A stretch of 64,000 nucleotides of DNA. Source: an uncultured Caulobacterales bacterium. GTDB lineage: Bacteria; Pseudomonadota; Alphaproteobacteria; Caulobacterales; Maricaulaceae. Position numbers and translations under genes: made by a program. The notes under the pieces were generated by a model, which was not told the DNA's origin, ran no database searches, and saw only the letters and a list, made by a program, of their open reading frames with translations. Of the stretch, positions 26,868 to 33,454 are shown one piece after another; position 1 is the stretch's first letter; the number at the start of each line of letters is the position of its first letter. The stretch lies in assembly GCA_937928165.1 (NCBI GenBank), contig CALFVT010000003.1:1-64000 (forward strand), in the 5' to 3' direction.

Positions 26868-27716
26868 TTACTCCGCCGCCATATCATTAACATGCGGAAT
26901 AATATCCATGCTCGCCACCGTGCAGCCGACGCTAAAAATCGGGATCGGAGCATAGAACCACAGATCGCCGCGTGCGCCTTCACAAAGGCCACTTATAGCC
27001 GTTAAGGTACGAATTTCAAATCCGCCTTGGCCCGCGTCTTTCAAGGTGTCTTCATCACTATAAGCCAAGAGCCGGTCTTTATCATTGGCGACCCAGGCAT
27101 CAAGATAATCCCGGTCCCAGTCTTCGACGATTTTGCCGCTATTGGGAGTTGCGGGCCAATGGCTAATGCCGCCGGTTCCGACCACTGCAATTTTCTCAGG
27201 CACGGCATCACAGGCACGGCGCAGGGCGCGGCCAAATTCCCAGACGCGCGATAGCGGCGTTAAGGGCGGGCCTTGGCAATTAATATTCACCGGAATAATA
27301 TCAAGGTCATATTTCGGGGTGAGGAAATGCAGCGGCACCATAATCCCGTGATCCATTTTCCATTCTTGCGCATAGGCCACATCAACGCTTTGCATCACCT
27401 CGGTAATTATCCGCTTCGATAAATCGGGATTTCCGGGAATTGTCGTGCGCGGAATACCAAGCCAGTCCGGGTCTTCAATCGGGCCTTCATAGTCTTCGCC
27501 CATGCCCATGGCGTAGGCAGGCATATTATTCATGAAAAAATTGGCAAAATGCTCAGCCGCAACGACCACAAGCGCTTCTGCGCCGCTGTCTTCTATGGCG
27601 CGGCGCATACGGTCAAGCTCCGCGTAAAAGGCGTCCCTAATAGTAGGTTCAGCCCGCTCTGCGCGGCCTGTAATCCCGGGGGCATGGGAGCAAATCCCTG
27701 CAAAAACTAAAGCCAT
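26868..27716 (-). CDS. Extradiol ring-cleavage dioxygenase, LigB-type catalytic subunit
   Basis: 282 residues of the class III extradiol family (LigB, PF02900 type). Iron ligands are apparent as H11 (CSHAPG), H56 (AAEHF) and E234 (GGFEIRT), with H123 (MDHGIMVPLH) and H186 (GISHWP) as acid/base residues. The sequence resembles protocatechuate 4,5-dioxygenase beta rather than E. coli HpaD, and a LigA-type gene lies upstream, 27 bases away. By context it should open homoprotocatechuate or a close analogue; 2,3- versus 4,5-cleavage cannot be read from the sequence. Confidence 0.85.
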   Translation of the reverse strand: MALVFAGICSHAPGITGRAERAEPTIRDAFYAELDRMRRAIEDSGAEALVVVAAEHFANFFMNNMPAYAMGMGEDYEGPIEDPDWLGIPRTTIPGNPDLSKRIITEVMQSVDVAYAQEWKMDHGIMVPLHFLTPKYDLDIIPVNINCQGPPLTPLSRVWEFGRALRRACDAVPEKIAVVGTGGISHWPATPNSGKIVEDWDRDYLDAWVANDKDRLLAYSDEDTLKDAGQGGFEIRTLTAISGLCEGARGDLWFYAPIPIFSVGCTVASMDIIPHVNDMAAE

Positions 27717-27743
27717 AATTAAATGTCCTTTCCGTAAAAAACG

Positions 27744-28064
27744 CTAAACCGCGCCGCCTGCGCCGCCGTCAACAGCGCGGTAAATCCCGTCTCTAACTTG
27801 GCCGTGTTTTTCCAGCCCGTCTTTCATCGCCTGAATATATTCATCCCACTCATGGCCAATAAAAGCCGCGTAGTGCATGAGGATTTGGCCGTTCACCCCG
27901 TGGATATAAAGCTCTCCAACATCACCATTTTTAAGCCAAGATTTCTCATCATCCGTTAATTTATATTGACCCAATAGCGCATCAATATCCGTACGAAACA
28001 AGCTCTGCACCGCCGTGTCGCGGTTGAGATTATATAATAATTTTTGCACGTAATAGAGGCTCAT
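27744..28064 (-). CDS. LigA-type small subunit of ring-cleavage dioxygenase
   Basis: 106 residues starting MSLYYVQKLLYNL at 28064, one base after the hpaI stop; a longer in-frame opening to 28160 lies inside hpaI and is not used. The YxVQKLxYxLNRD...F..D motif and GELYIHGVNGQILMHYA match the alpha subunit (LigA, PF07746 type), which caps the active site of LigB. It ends in a Gly/Ala tail. Its presence identifies the enzyme as the two-component LigAB kind. Confidence 0.82.
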   Translation of the reverse strand: MSLYYVQKLLYNLNRDTAVQSLFRTDIDALLGQYKLTDDEKSWLKNGDVGELYIHGVNGQILMHYAAFIGHEWDEYIQAMKDGLEKHGQVRDGIYRAVDGGAGGAV

Positions 28065-28065
28065 T

Positions 28066-28878
28066 TTAATACTCCCCTTTACCGCCGCCGCCCGATGCGA
28101 AATTTTCATAGAGCCGCTGTACGCCTTTGGCGAGAACGCCGCAATCACTGCCCACGCCAATAAAGCTCGCGCCGCTGTTCACGTAGATTTTTAGCACATC
28201 CGGATCAACCACAAGGCAGCCTGCGGGCTTACCGCAAACGCGGATATCTTTCAGGGCTTGACTGACGGTTTCGACCACATTTGGGTGATGGGGCTGCCCG
28301 GGATAACCCAGCGCCGCGCCGAGGTCAGACGGGCCAATAAACACCGCGTCAACACCGTCAACTGCGGCAATGTCTTTGAGGTTCTTAAGCCCCTCTTTGG
28401 TTTCGATTTGCAAGATTACGCACATCTCTTCATTGGCGCGGGCGAAATAATTCGGCGTCATATTCCACTGCGCCGCCCGGGCCATAGACGTACCCAGCCC
28501 GCGTACGCCGCCGCCGCTTTGGCCTTTGGCCGCCGGATAGCGCACGGCACTAACGATCGCTGCGGCCTCTTCGGCGGTATCAACCATGGGCACAAGAAAG
28601 CTTTGCACGCCCACATCACACAGCCGTTTCAGAACAGCTTTATCCCCGTTTACAGGCCGCACGATTGGGTTCACATCATAAGGCGCAATCGCTTGGAGAC
28701 AGGCAAGCACATCCTTATCAGATAACGGCGAGTGTTCCGCGTCTAGCACCATCCAGTCAAAACCGCTTTGGGCGCAAATCTCTGCGGCGATATTATTGGC
28801 AAGGCCAAACCAGAGGCCATGGGTGACGCCGCCTTCAGTGAGGCTTTGTTTAAATTTATTGGTTAGATTATCGGTCAT
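28066..28878 (-). CDS. hpaI: 4-hydroxy-2-oxoheptane-1,7-dioate aldolase (HpcH/HpaI family)
   Basis: 270-residue metal-dependent class II pyruvate aldolase. Features are WMVLDAEHSP (catalytic His near 48), RYPAAKGQSGGGVRG, LQIETKEG and GPSDLGAALGYPG. It splits the 4-hydroxy-2-oxo acid into pyruvate and succinic semialdehyde, the latter taken by the SSADH in this island. It overlaps hpaH by four bases (ATGA). Confidence 0.92.
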   Translation of the reverse strand: MTDNLTNKFKQSLTEGGVTHGLWFGLANNIAAEICAQSGFDWMVLDAEHSPLSDKDVLACLQAIAPYDVNPIVRPVNGDKAVLKRLCDVGVQSFLVPMVDTAEEAAAIVSAVRYPAAKGQSGGGVRGLGTSMARAAQWNMTPNYFARANEEMCVILQIETKEGLKNLKDIAAVDGVDAVFIGPSDLGAALGYPGQPHHPNVVETVSQALKDIRVCGKPAGCLVVDPDVLKIYVNSGASFIGVGSDCGVLAKGVQRLYENFASGGGGKGEY

Positions 28879-29678
28879 GAAAAGCCCAATTCAACAATTC
28901 CAAGCGGGCCGAAATCGGCTTTAAAATGATCCCCTGCCCGCGCGATGACCGGACGGGTGAAACTGCCGGACATGATATATTGCCCTGCATCCAGTTTAAT
29001 CCCGTGAGGCGCAAAACGTTTGGCAAGCCAGACAATGCCCTTTGCCGGATGATCGAGAATCCCTGCCCCAAGGCCGGTTTCCTCGACAATCCCGTTGCGG
29101 TATAAAATCGCCCCCGCCCAACGCAGGTCGATATCTTGCGGCTTCATGCGTACATCCCCAACGATAATCCCCGCATTGGCAGCATTATCAGAAATCGTAT
29201 CATAGACTTTGCGGGTATAGCCCGTTTCAGGGTCAATTCGGTGACTGCGCGCGGCAATTAATTCAAGGGAGCCGACGACGTAATCTGTTGCCTCTAAAAC
29301 ATTATCCACGCTCAGGTCATCACCGAATAAATCATCTTTGAGGACAAAAGTAATTTCCACTTCAAGTCGCGGATCAATAAAGTCTTTGGCCGGGATCACC
29401 GCGCCGTTTTCAAACAGCATATTATCTAAAAGCGTGCCAAAATCAGGCTCATCAATATTCATGGCAAGTTGCATGGCGCGGGAGGTCAGACCAACTTTAC
29501 GGCCAATGACTTTACGTCCTTCGGCTTGTTTAATTTTTATCCACTCCGCCTGCACCGCATAGCCATCTTCAATACTCATATTGGGATATTGCAAGGAGAA
29601 GGCGCGCATAGGAGTGCGCGTTTTCTCCGCCTTATGATGACGGCGGGCAGAGTCTTTTATCTGTTCTTTAGTTAACAT
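28875..29678 (-). CDS. hpaH: 2-oxo-hept-4-ene-1,7-dioate hydratase
   Basis: 267 residues of the MhpD/HpaH hydratase-decarboxylase family. It contains GRKVGLTSRAMQ, EVEITFVLK with acidic metal ligands, GSLELIAARSHRI and GIKLDAGQYIMSGSF. The enzyme adds water to the dienoate before the aldolase step. The start ATG at 29678 is embedded in the TTAACATGTTAA palindrome. It begins nine bases after the reductase gene. Confidence 0.92.
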   Translation of the reverse strand: MLTKEQIKDSARRHHKAEKTRTPMRAFSLQYPNMSIEDGYAVQAEWIKIKQAEGRKVIGRKVGLTSRAMQLAMNIDEPDFGTLLDNMLFENGAVIPAKDFIDPRLEVEITFVLKDDLFGDDLSVDNVLEATDYVVGSLELIAARSHRIDPETGYTRKVYDTISDNAANAGIIVGDVRMKPQDIDLRWAGAILYRNGIVEETGLGAGILDHPAKGIVWLAKRFAPHGIKLDAGQYIMSGSFTRPVIARAGDHFKADFGPLGIVELGFS

Positions 29679-29683
29679 GTTAA
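29672..29683. promoter_or_regulatory. Second TTAACATGTTAA palindrome, over the hpaH start codon
   Basis: The 12-bp core of the hpaF/hpaG palindrome is repeated exactly, with the ATG of hpaH in its centre. A TATATAA stretch just upstream could be a -10 box. This suggests a second HpaR site controlling an internal promoter, or a roadblock on translation or transcription. Confidence 0.5.
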
Positions 29684-29687
29684 TCTT

Positions 29688-30908
29688 TTATATAATCGCA
29701 TCTTTGAGCGCAAGAGTTTCATCTGCGACTTTTTGGGGGTTAAGGGATTGGCCCTTGGTTAAAATCATACGGCTCATGGCAAAGTCTCGCGGGGCATTCA
29801 CCGCATCTACCGCGAGGAATTTATCGCCTTTAAAATAAAACGCCGAGAAACTACGGCTGGCCAGGCGGTCACCGCGAATAACAACATGGTCATAATCCGT
29901 CGATAACCCCGCGATTTGGAGTTTAAGATCAAATTGATCCGACCAAAACCACGGCAAGCTGTCATAGGCTTTCCCCTTACCGCAGATATGGGCCGCCGCC
30001 GTCTTGGCCTGCTCCGTCGCATTCGGTACAGACTCGAGCCGAATATGGCGCTCATATTTAATATTATAATGCCGCGTCACATCACCGGCCGCATAGATAG
30101 CCGGGTCAGATGTTTGGCAAAATTCATTGACAATAATCCCGTCTCCGCAGTCCAGACCGGCCTCCGCCGCGAGTTCTATATTGGGGATAACGCCAATGCC
30201 AATAATAATAAAATCAGCCGTAAAATCACGCCCTGATTTACTGCTCACCATAAGGCCATCATCTGTTTGTAAGATTTTATCTGCAATCGTGTCTTCGACA
30301 ATTTCCACGCCTTCTTCGCGGTGAACGCGCCTATAAAACTCTGATAGCTCCGGCGCAGTCACCCGCTGCAAGATACGCGGCATGGCTTCTAGGACGGTGA
30401 CGTCAAGGCCGAGTTTTTTCAGCGACGCCGCCGTTTCAAGGCCGATATAGCCGCCGCCGATAATCACCGCGCGCTTACCCGCCGCGATTTTATCTTTAAT
30501 TGCGGTTACATCAGCCATATCACGCAGGTAATAAACCCCCGGCAAATCTGCACCCTCTATGGGGAGTTTACGCACCCGCGCGCCTGTGGCTAAAACGAGC
30601 TTATCATAGGCGATCACCTCGCCCGCCGTGCTCGTCACCGTTTTCGCGCGGCGGTCAATTTTTTCAGCCCGCACTCCGAGTTTAAGGGTGACATTGGCCG
30701 TTTCATAGGCCGCTTTGGGGCGGATTAATAAATCATCAGCTGATTTCTCGCCGGAAAGATAATCTTTTGACAAGGGCGGATGATGATAGGGTAAATGGGC
30801 TTCATCGCCGATCAGGGTAATATCCCCCGCCCAGCCCGCTTGGCGCAGGCTAACCACAAGCTGCCCCGCCGCGTGAGACGCTCCGATAATGACGCAATTT
30901 TCTGACAT
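29688..30908 (-). CDS. FAD-dependent ferredoxin/rubredoxin reductase-like oxidoreductase
   Basis: 406 residues of the BphA4/PdR type: FAD loop VIIGASHAAGQL (residues 6-17), NAD loop VIIGGGYIGLE and the FAD ribityl motif PAIYAAGDVTR. The C-terminal reductase domain is complete. It should pass electrons from NADH to a [2Fe-2S] ferredoxin and from there to an oxygenase. The Rieske oxygenase gene lies 29 bases upstream, but no ferredoxin gene is in the island. Confidence 0.88.
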   Translation of the reverse strand: MSENCVIIGASHAAGQLVVSLRQAGWAGDITLIGDEAHLPYHHPPLSKDYLSGEKSADDLLIRPKAAYETANVTLKLGVRAEKIDRRAKTVTSTAGEVIAYDKLVLATGARVRKLPIEGADLPGVYYLRDMADVTAIKDKIAAGKRAVIIGGGYIGLETAASLKKLGLDVTVLEAMPRILQRVTAPELSEFYRRVHREEGVEIVEDTIADKILQTDDGLMVSSKSGRDFTADFIIIGIGVIPNIELAAEAGLDCGDGIIVNEFCQTSDPAIYAAGDVTRHYNIKYERHIRLESVPNATEQAKTAAAHICGKGKAYDSLPWFWSDQFDLKLQIAGLSTDYDHVVIRGDRLASRSFSAFYFKGDKFLAVDAVNAPRDFAMSRMILTKGQSLNPQKVADETLALKDAII

Positions 30909-30937
30909 TTAAAACCCTATAGCTTACAGCAGCGCTT

Positions 30938-32071
30938 TTACTCCGCCGCCTGTTTTTGACCCGCAAAATAGGCCGCTTCTTCCGCGAGGGCTTTGGCAAG
31001 GGTCTTACGCCCTGCCGACACGCCGCGGTCAAAATGAATATAGGCAAAGGGAATATCAGGGTTTTCATCAACAATAATTTGCTGTGCCTCGATCATTTCT
31101 TTGTCTTCTTCAAAGCCTTCTGCGATACGGTCAGTTAGCATAGTCGTAAATTTCGGATCACCAAGATTAAAATTATGGGCGTAGCTCCAGAAGAAGTGAG
31201 AGCTTTTTTCTGTCTCCGGCGTAATAATTTGCGTGGCATGAAATAACATAGCCTCAGGGACAAAATTGCCTTCCGGCGCTCCGGAACCCGCAGGCGCTGA
31301 GCCGCTGTCCATGTTAAAAATATTGCCCCGCGTTTCAAGATCATAAATATTCCAGCGGTCAACGCGGCCTTCAAAGGTTTCAAAACCGCGCAGGTAAGGC
31401 GCAATTTTTTCCTCATCTAAATACCAGCGCGTAATCCGCACGCCTTTATCGTAAATTTCTGTTTTGGGCTTAATATCGGCAATCTTCGCCGAGCCGCCCA
31501 AAGTGTTCTCATGAACAAATGTCAGGTGAGAGAAATCGAGCAGATTATCAACAATCAGGCGGTAATCGGCGTTAAAATAGCGGTAGCGCGGCTCCCAATC
31601 CCATGTCCCCGGCTGGCTTTGATAGGAACAATCCGGAATAAGCTCAGGTTTCGCAAGGGCCGCATCGCCCATCCATATCCAGATAAATCCGTCTTTTTCG
31701 GCTACAGGGTAAGAGCGTATATCCGTGCCTTTGGACACGCCCTTCACGCCCGGTTCTTCTGTGCATTGACCCTTGCCGTTAAAAACGAGGCCGTGATACA
31801 TGCAGCGCACGCCGTCGCCCACATGACGCCCAATGGAAAGCGGCGCAAACCGGTGAGAACAGCGGTCTTCGAGGGCCGAGACAATGCCTTGATTATCCCG
31901 AAAGAAAATCACGCGCTTGGATAATAATTGCCGCGCGAGGATGACATCATCTTTAACTTCATGTTTCCACGCGCCCACATACCATGAATTAAGCAAAAAC
32001 GGATTACCGCTCAGATGGTCATTACAATTCATCGGGGTCTTTGGGACGTTATTAATTAAGGTCGTGGCCAT
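30938..32071 (-). CDS. Rieske non-heme iron oxygenase, terminal subunit
   Basis: 377 residues from the ATG at 32071, preceded by GGAG. The Rieske cluster ligands are C71-x-H73 and C90-x2-H93, and the catalytic iron site contains D179, H182 and H187 in NLLDFSHLTFVHE. The size and the N-terminal Rieske/C-terminal VanA-like arrangement resemble vanillate O-demethylase and phenoxybenzoate dioxygenase subunits. In a homoprotocatechuate island it may demethylate homovanillate or hydroxylate a phenylacetate. Promoter-distal partners: reductase, hpaH, hpaI, ligA, ligB. Confidence 0.88.
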   Translation of the reverse strand: MATTLINNVPKTPMNCNDHLSGNPFLLNSWYVGAWKHEVKDDVILARQLLSKRVIFFRDNQGIVSALEDRCSHRFAPLSIGRHVGDGVRCMYHGLVFNGKGQCTEEPGVKGVSKGTDIRSYPVAEKDGFIWIWMGDAALAKPELIPDCSYQSQPGTWDWEPRYRYFNADYRLIVDNLLDFSHLTFVHENTLGGSAKIADIKPKTEIYDKGVRITRWYLDEEKIAPYLRGFETFEGRVDRWNIYDLETRGNIFNMDSGSAPAGSGAPEGNFVPEAMLFHATQIITPETEKSSHFFWSYAHNFNLGDPKFTTMLTDRIAEGFEEDKEMIEAQQIIVDENPDIPFAYIHFDRGVSAGRKTLAKALAEEAAYFAGQKQAAE

Positions 32072-32125
32072 ATGGATCTCCAAAACTATATTCACGGCTT
32101 TCATGACCTGTCACAAAATTTTTAT

Positions 32126-32145
32126 TGTACCCCTCAAGGAGTACA
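32126..32145. promoter_or_regulatory. 20-bp inverted repeat resembling a LuxR-type box
   Basis: TGTACCCCTCAAGGAGTACA is a 20-bp dyad in which eight of ten base pairs match, including the outer TGTAC/GTACA. It lies in the 88-bp gap between the Rieske gene and the divergent LuxR-type gene. LuxR-family proteins often bind 20-bp dyads at such places. Binding is inferred. Confidence 0.5.
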
Positions 32146-32159
32146 GTTATAAGAAATCT

Positions 32160-32960
32160 ATGACAACTCATTCAGCATCCAAAAGTTCGAATTGGCGTTC
32201 CTTTGCAGAGCGGCTTACCTCCCTATCGCAAAGTGAAGGGCAACCGCATTTCTTAAACGAGGCTTTTTTACTTTTGAATGATTTAATCACCGTTGATAGC
32301 TGCGCGGTGTTTAAAGTCGCCGCCGATAAGACAAGTGGGGCGCAGCATCTTTGCACTTTCGGACTGCTTAAGGATGATTTGGCCGCCCTCTTGGCAAAGG
32401 ATTATGTCAAACATGGGTTTAAAAATGACCCCATGGTGCAAACGGCTCTATTGTCGCCCAATGCCCGGGTTCGCCGCCTGCCCAATACCCATTATAGCTC
32501 TTTATATCGCAGCCAATATTTTCAAAAAGCCAAGCTTATTGACAAAGTCTCTTCCATTCATGCGTCGAAAAATGTTTTGTTTTTGGTCAATTTTTACCGC
32601 CTCGAAACGACAGGGCCTTTTGATACGAAAGAGTTTGAAGACCTACAACGCCTCGCCCCGATTATTGGGCGTTTTGTGCTCCGCCATATGCGTTTAGCGC
32701 AAGACCCGCCATTAGGCCGCCATCAATTAAGCCATAAAATAGACCAAACTATGCATGATAACACCCAAATTTTCTCTTGCCTGTCCGCGCGGGAGCGGGA
32801 GGTCTGCCGCTATAGCCTTCTTGGCAAAGAAGAAAAAGATATTGCCGAAATAATGCAAGTCAGTAAAAATACGGTCATCACCCACCGCCGCCGAATTTAT
32901 GCCAAGTTAAATATAGGCTCTAAGACAGAACTCTTTCAAATTGCCCTTATGAGTCTGTGA
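32160..32960 (+). CDS. LuxR-type (GerE HTH) transcriptional regulator
   Basis: 266 residues from the ATG at 32160; an ATG at 32103 gives a longer form that would read through the operator, and the AAGGAG at 32136-32141 is too distant for either. The C-terminal GerE helix-turn-helix is clear (LSAREREVCRYSLLGKEEKD followed by VSKNTVITHRRRIYAKL). The N-terminal 180 residues look GAF-like, with NDPMVQTALL; the Trp/Tyr/Asp set of acyl-homoserine-lactone receptors is not evident. It probably senses an aromatic and activates the divergent Rieske operon. Confidence 0.8.
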   Translation: MTTHSASKSSNWRSFAERLTSLSQSEGQPHFLNEAFLLLNDLITVDSCAVFKVAADKTSGAQHLCTFGLLKDDLAALLAKDYVKHGFKNDPMVQTALLSPNARVRRLPNTHYSSLYRSQYFQKAKLIDKVSSIHASKNVLFLVNFYRLETTGPFDTKEFEDLQRLAPIIGRFVLRHMRLAQDPPLGRHQLSHKIDQTMHDNTQIFSCLSAREREVCRYSLLGKEEKDIAEIMQVSKNTVITHRRRIYAKLNIGSKTELFQIALMSL

Positions 32961-32971
32961 TACACGCCCAT

Positions 32972-32999
32972 AAAAAAGCGGCTAAATATATCAGCCGCT
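32972..32999 (-). terminator. Hairpin with U-tract on the - strand
   Basis: AGCGGCT (32977-32983) pairs with AGCCGCT (32993-32999) around a nine-base loop. Six A residues precede it, so the U-tract is on the - strand. It may still help end the + strand LuxR-type transcript at 32960, but its polarity points to a leftward transcript. Confidence 0.5.
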
Positions 33000-33122
33000 C
33001 AGACTGCTAACCAAGTCCTCGCTTTTTGCAGGGGTTTTTGATTCAATAGGCTATATTACGCGAGCCTTACCCCAACAGACAGCTTTAAGGATTGTGACGC
33101 TTGAGAGTTTGCTGCCACCCCC

Positions 33123-33333
33123 TCACGGATTGTGGAGCAAGCCATCTATAAGCGCCGTAAAGAAACCGTTGAGCCCTCCTTCGCCAACGCTCAACAACTC
33201 CATGGTCATCAGTATGCCCGTTATCGGGGCTTTATACATATGAAAGAGCCGTTTTATACATATGAAAGAGCCGTGTCTGCTCGCCGCCACCGCCCAAACC
33301 ATACCGCAAACCATGCCGCAGCCTCGTTCTTAG
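33123..33333 (+). pseudogene. Decayed IS1182-family transposase, C-terminal remnant with a frameshift
   Basis: The segment YKRRKETVEPSFANAQQLHG continuing into HQYARYRG is the typical end region of an IS1182-family (DDE_Tnp_1_6) transposase. A 22-bp tandem duplication at 33231-33274 then breaks the frame. If one copy is removed, the reading continues RGFIHMKEPCLLAATAQTI and stops at 33331-33333, matching the usual RGxxxVxEQCLLxAAxQNIKKIA ending. A stop also precedes the remnant (33102-33104). Only the last 60-70 codons remain; no terminal repeats were found. Confidence 0.7.
33231..33274. repeat. 22-bp perfect tandem duplication
   Basis: Two adjacent identical 22-bp copies, 33231-33252 and 33253-33274, each starting TTTATACATATG. 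The length is not a multiple of three, so it shifts the frame of the transposase remnant. Confidence 0.95.
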
Positions 33334-33360
33334 CGATTAAAAATATACAACACCCTAACA

Positions 33361-33391
33361 AACAAAACCCCGCCTCAATTAAGGCAGGGTT
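33361..33391 (-). terminator. Terminator of the TonB-dependent receptor gene
   Basis: A ten-base stem with one mismatch (33366-33375 with 33382-33391, arms AACCCCGCCT and AGGCAGGGTT) is followed on the - strand by TTTTGTT. It lies 64 bases beyond the receptor stop. Confidence 0.75.
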
Positions 33392-33454
33392 AGTCAGCCG
33401 TCTGAAACCGCCCATTATAGCGGCCTTTTTAAATATATGAGGGTTACTACAGCC

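Larger units (their letters stand above)
32961..33454. other. Intergenic region with a transposon remnant and two hairpins
   Basis: Nearly 500 bases between the LuxR-type gene and the convergent TonB receptor. It holds the hairpin at 32972-32999, the IS1182 remnant with its 22-bp duplication and the receptor's terminator at 33361-33391. I see no intact gene. A 63-codon - strand frame (33123-33314) is antisense to the remnant and is not called. Confidence 0.7.

Noticed and set aside
26868-28064. True protocatechuate 4,5-dioxygenase (ligAB) pathway
   Set aside because: The rest of the 4,5-pathway (ligC, ligI, ligJ, ligK) is absent and the flanking genes are those of the homoprotocatechuate route, so the genes are named by family only.
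32160-32960. Quorum-sensing LuxR receptor
   Set aside because: The C-terminal HTH is LuxR-type, but the acyl-homoserine-lactone binding residues are not evident and no luxI is near.
33123-33314. 63-residue frame on the - strand
   Set aside because: Antisense to the transposase remnant; the + strand reading has recognisable motifs.
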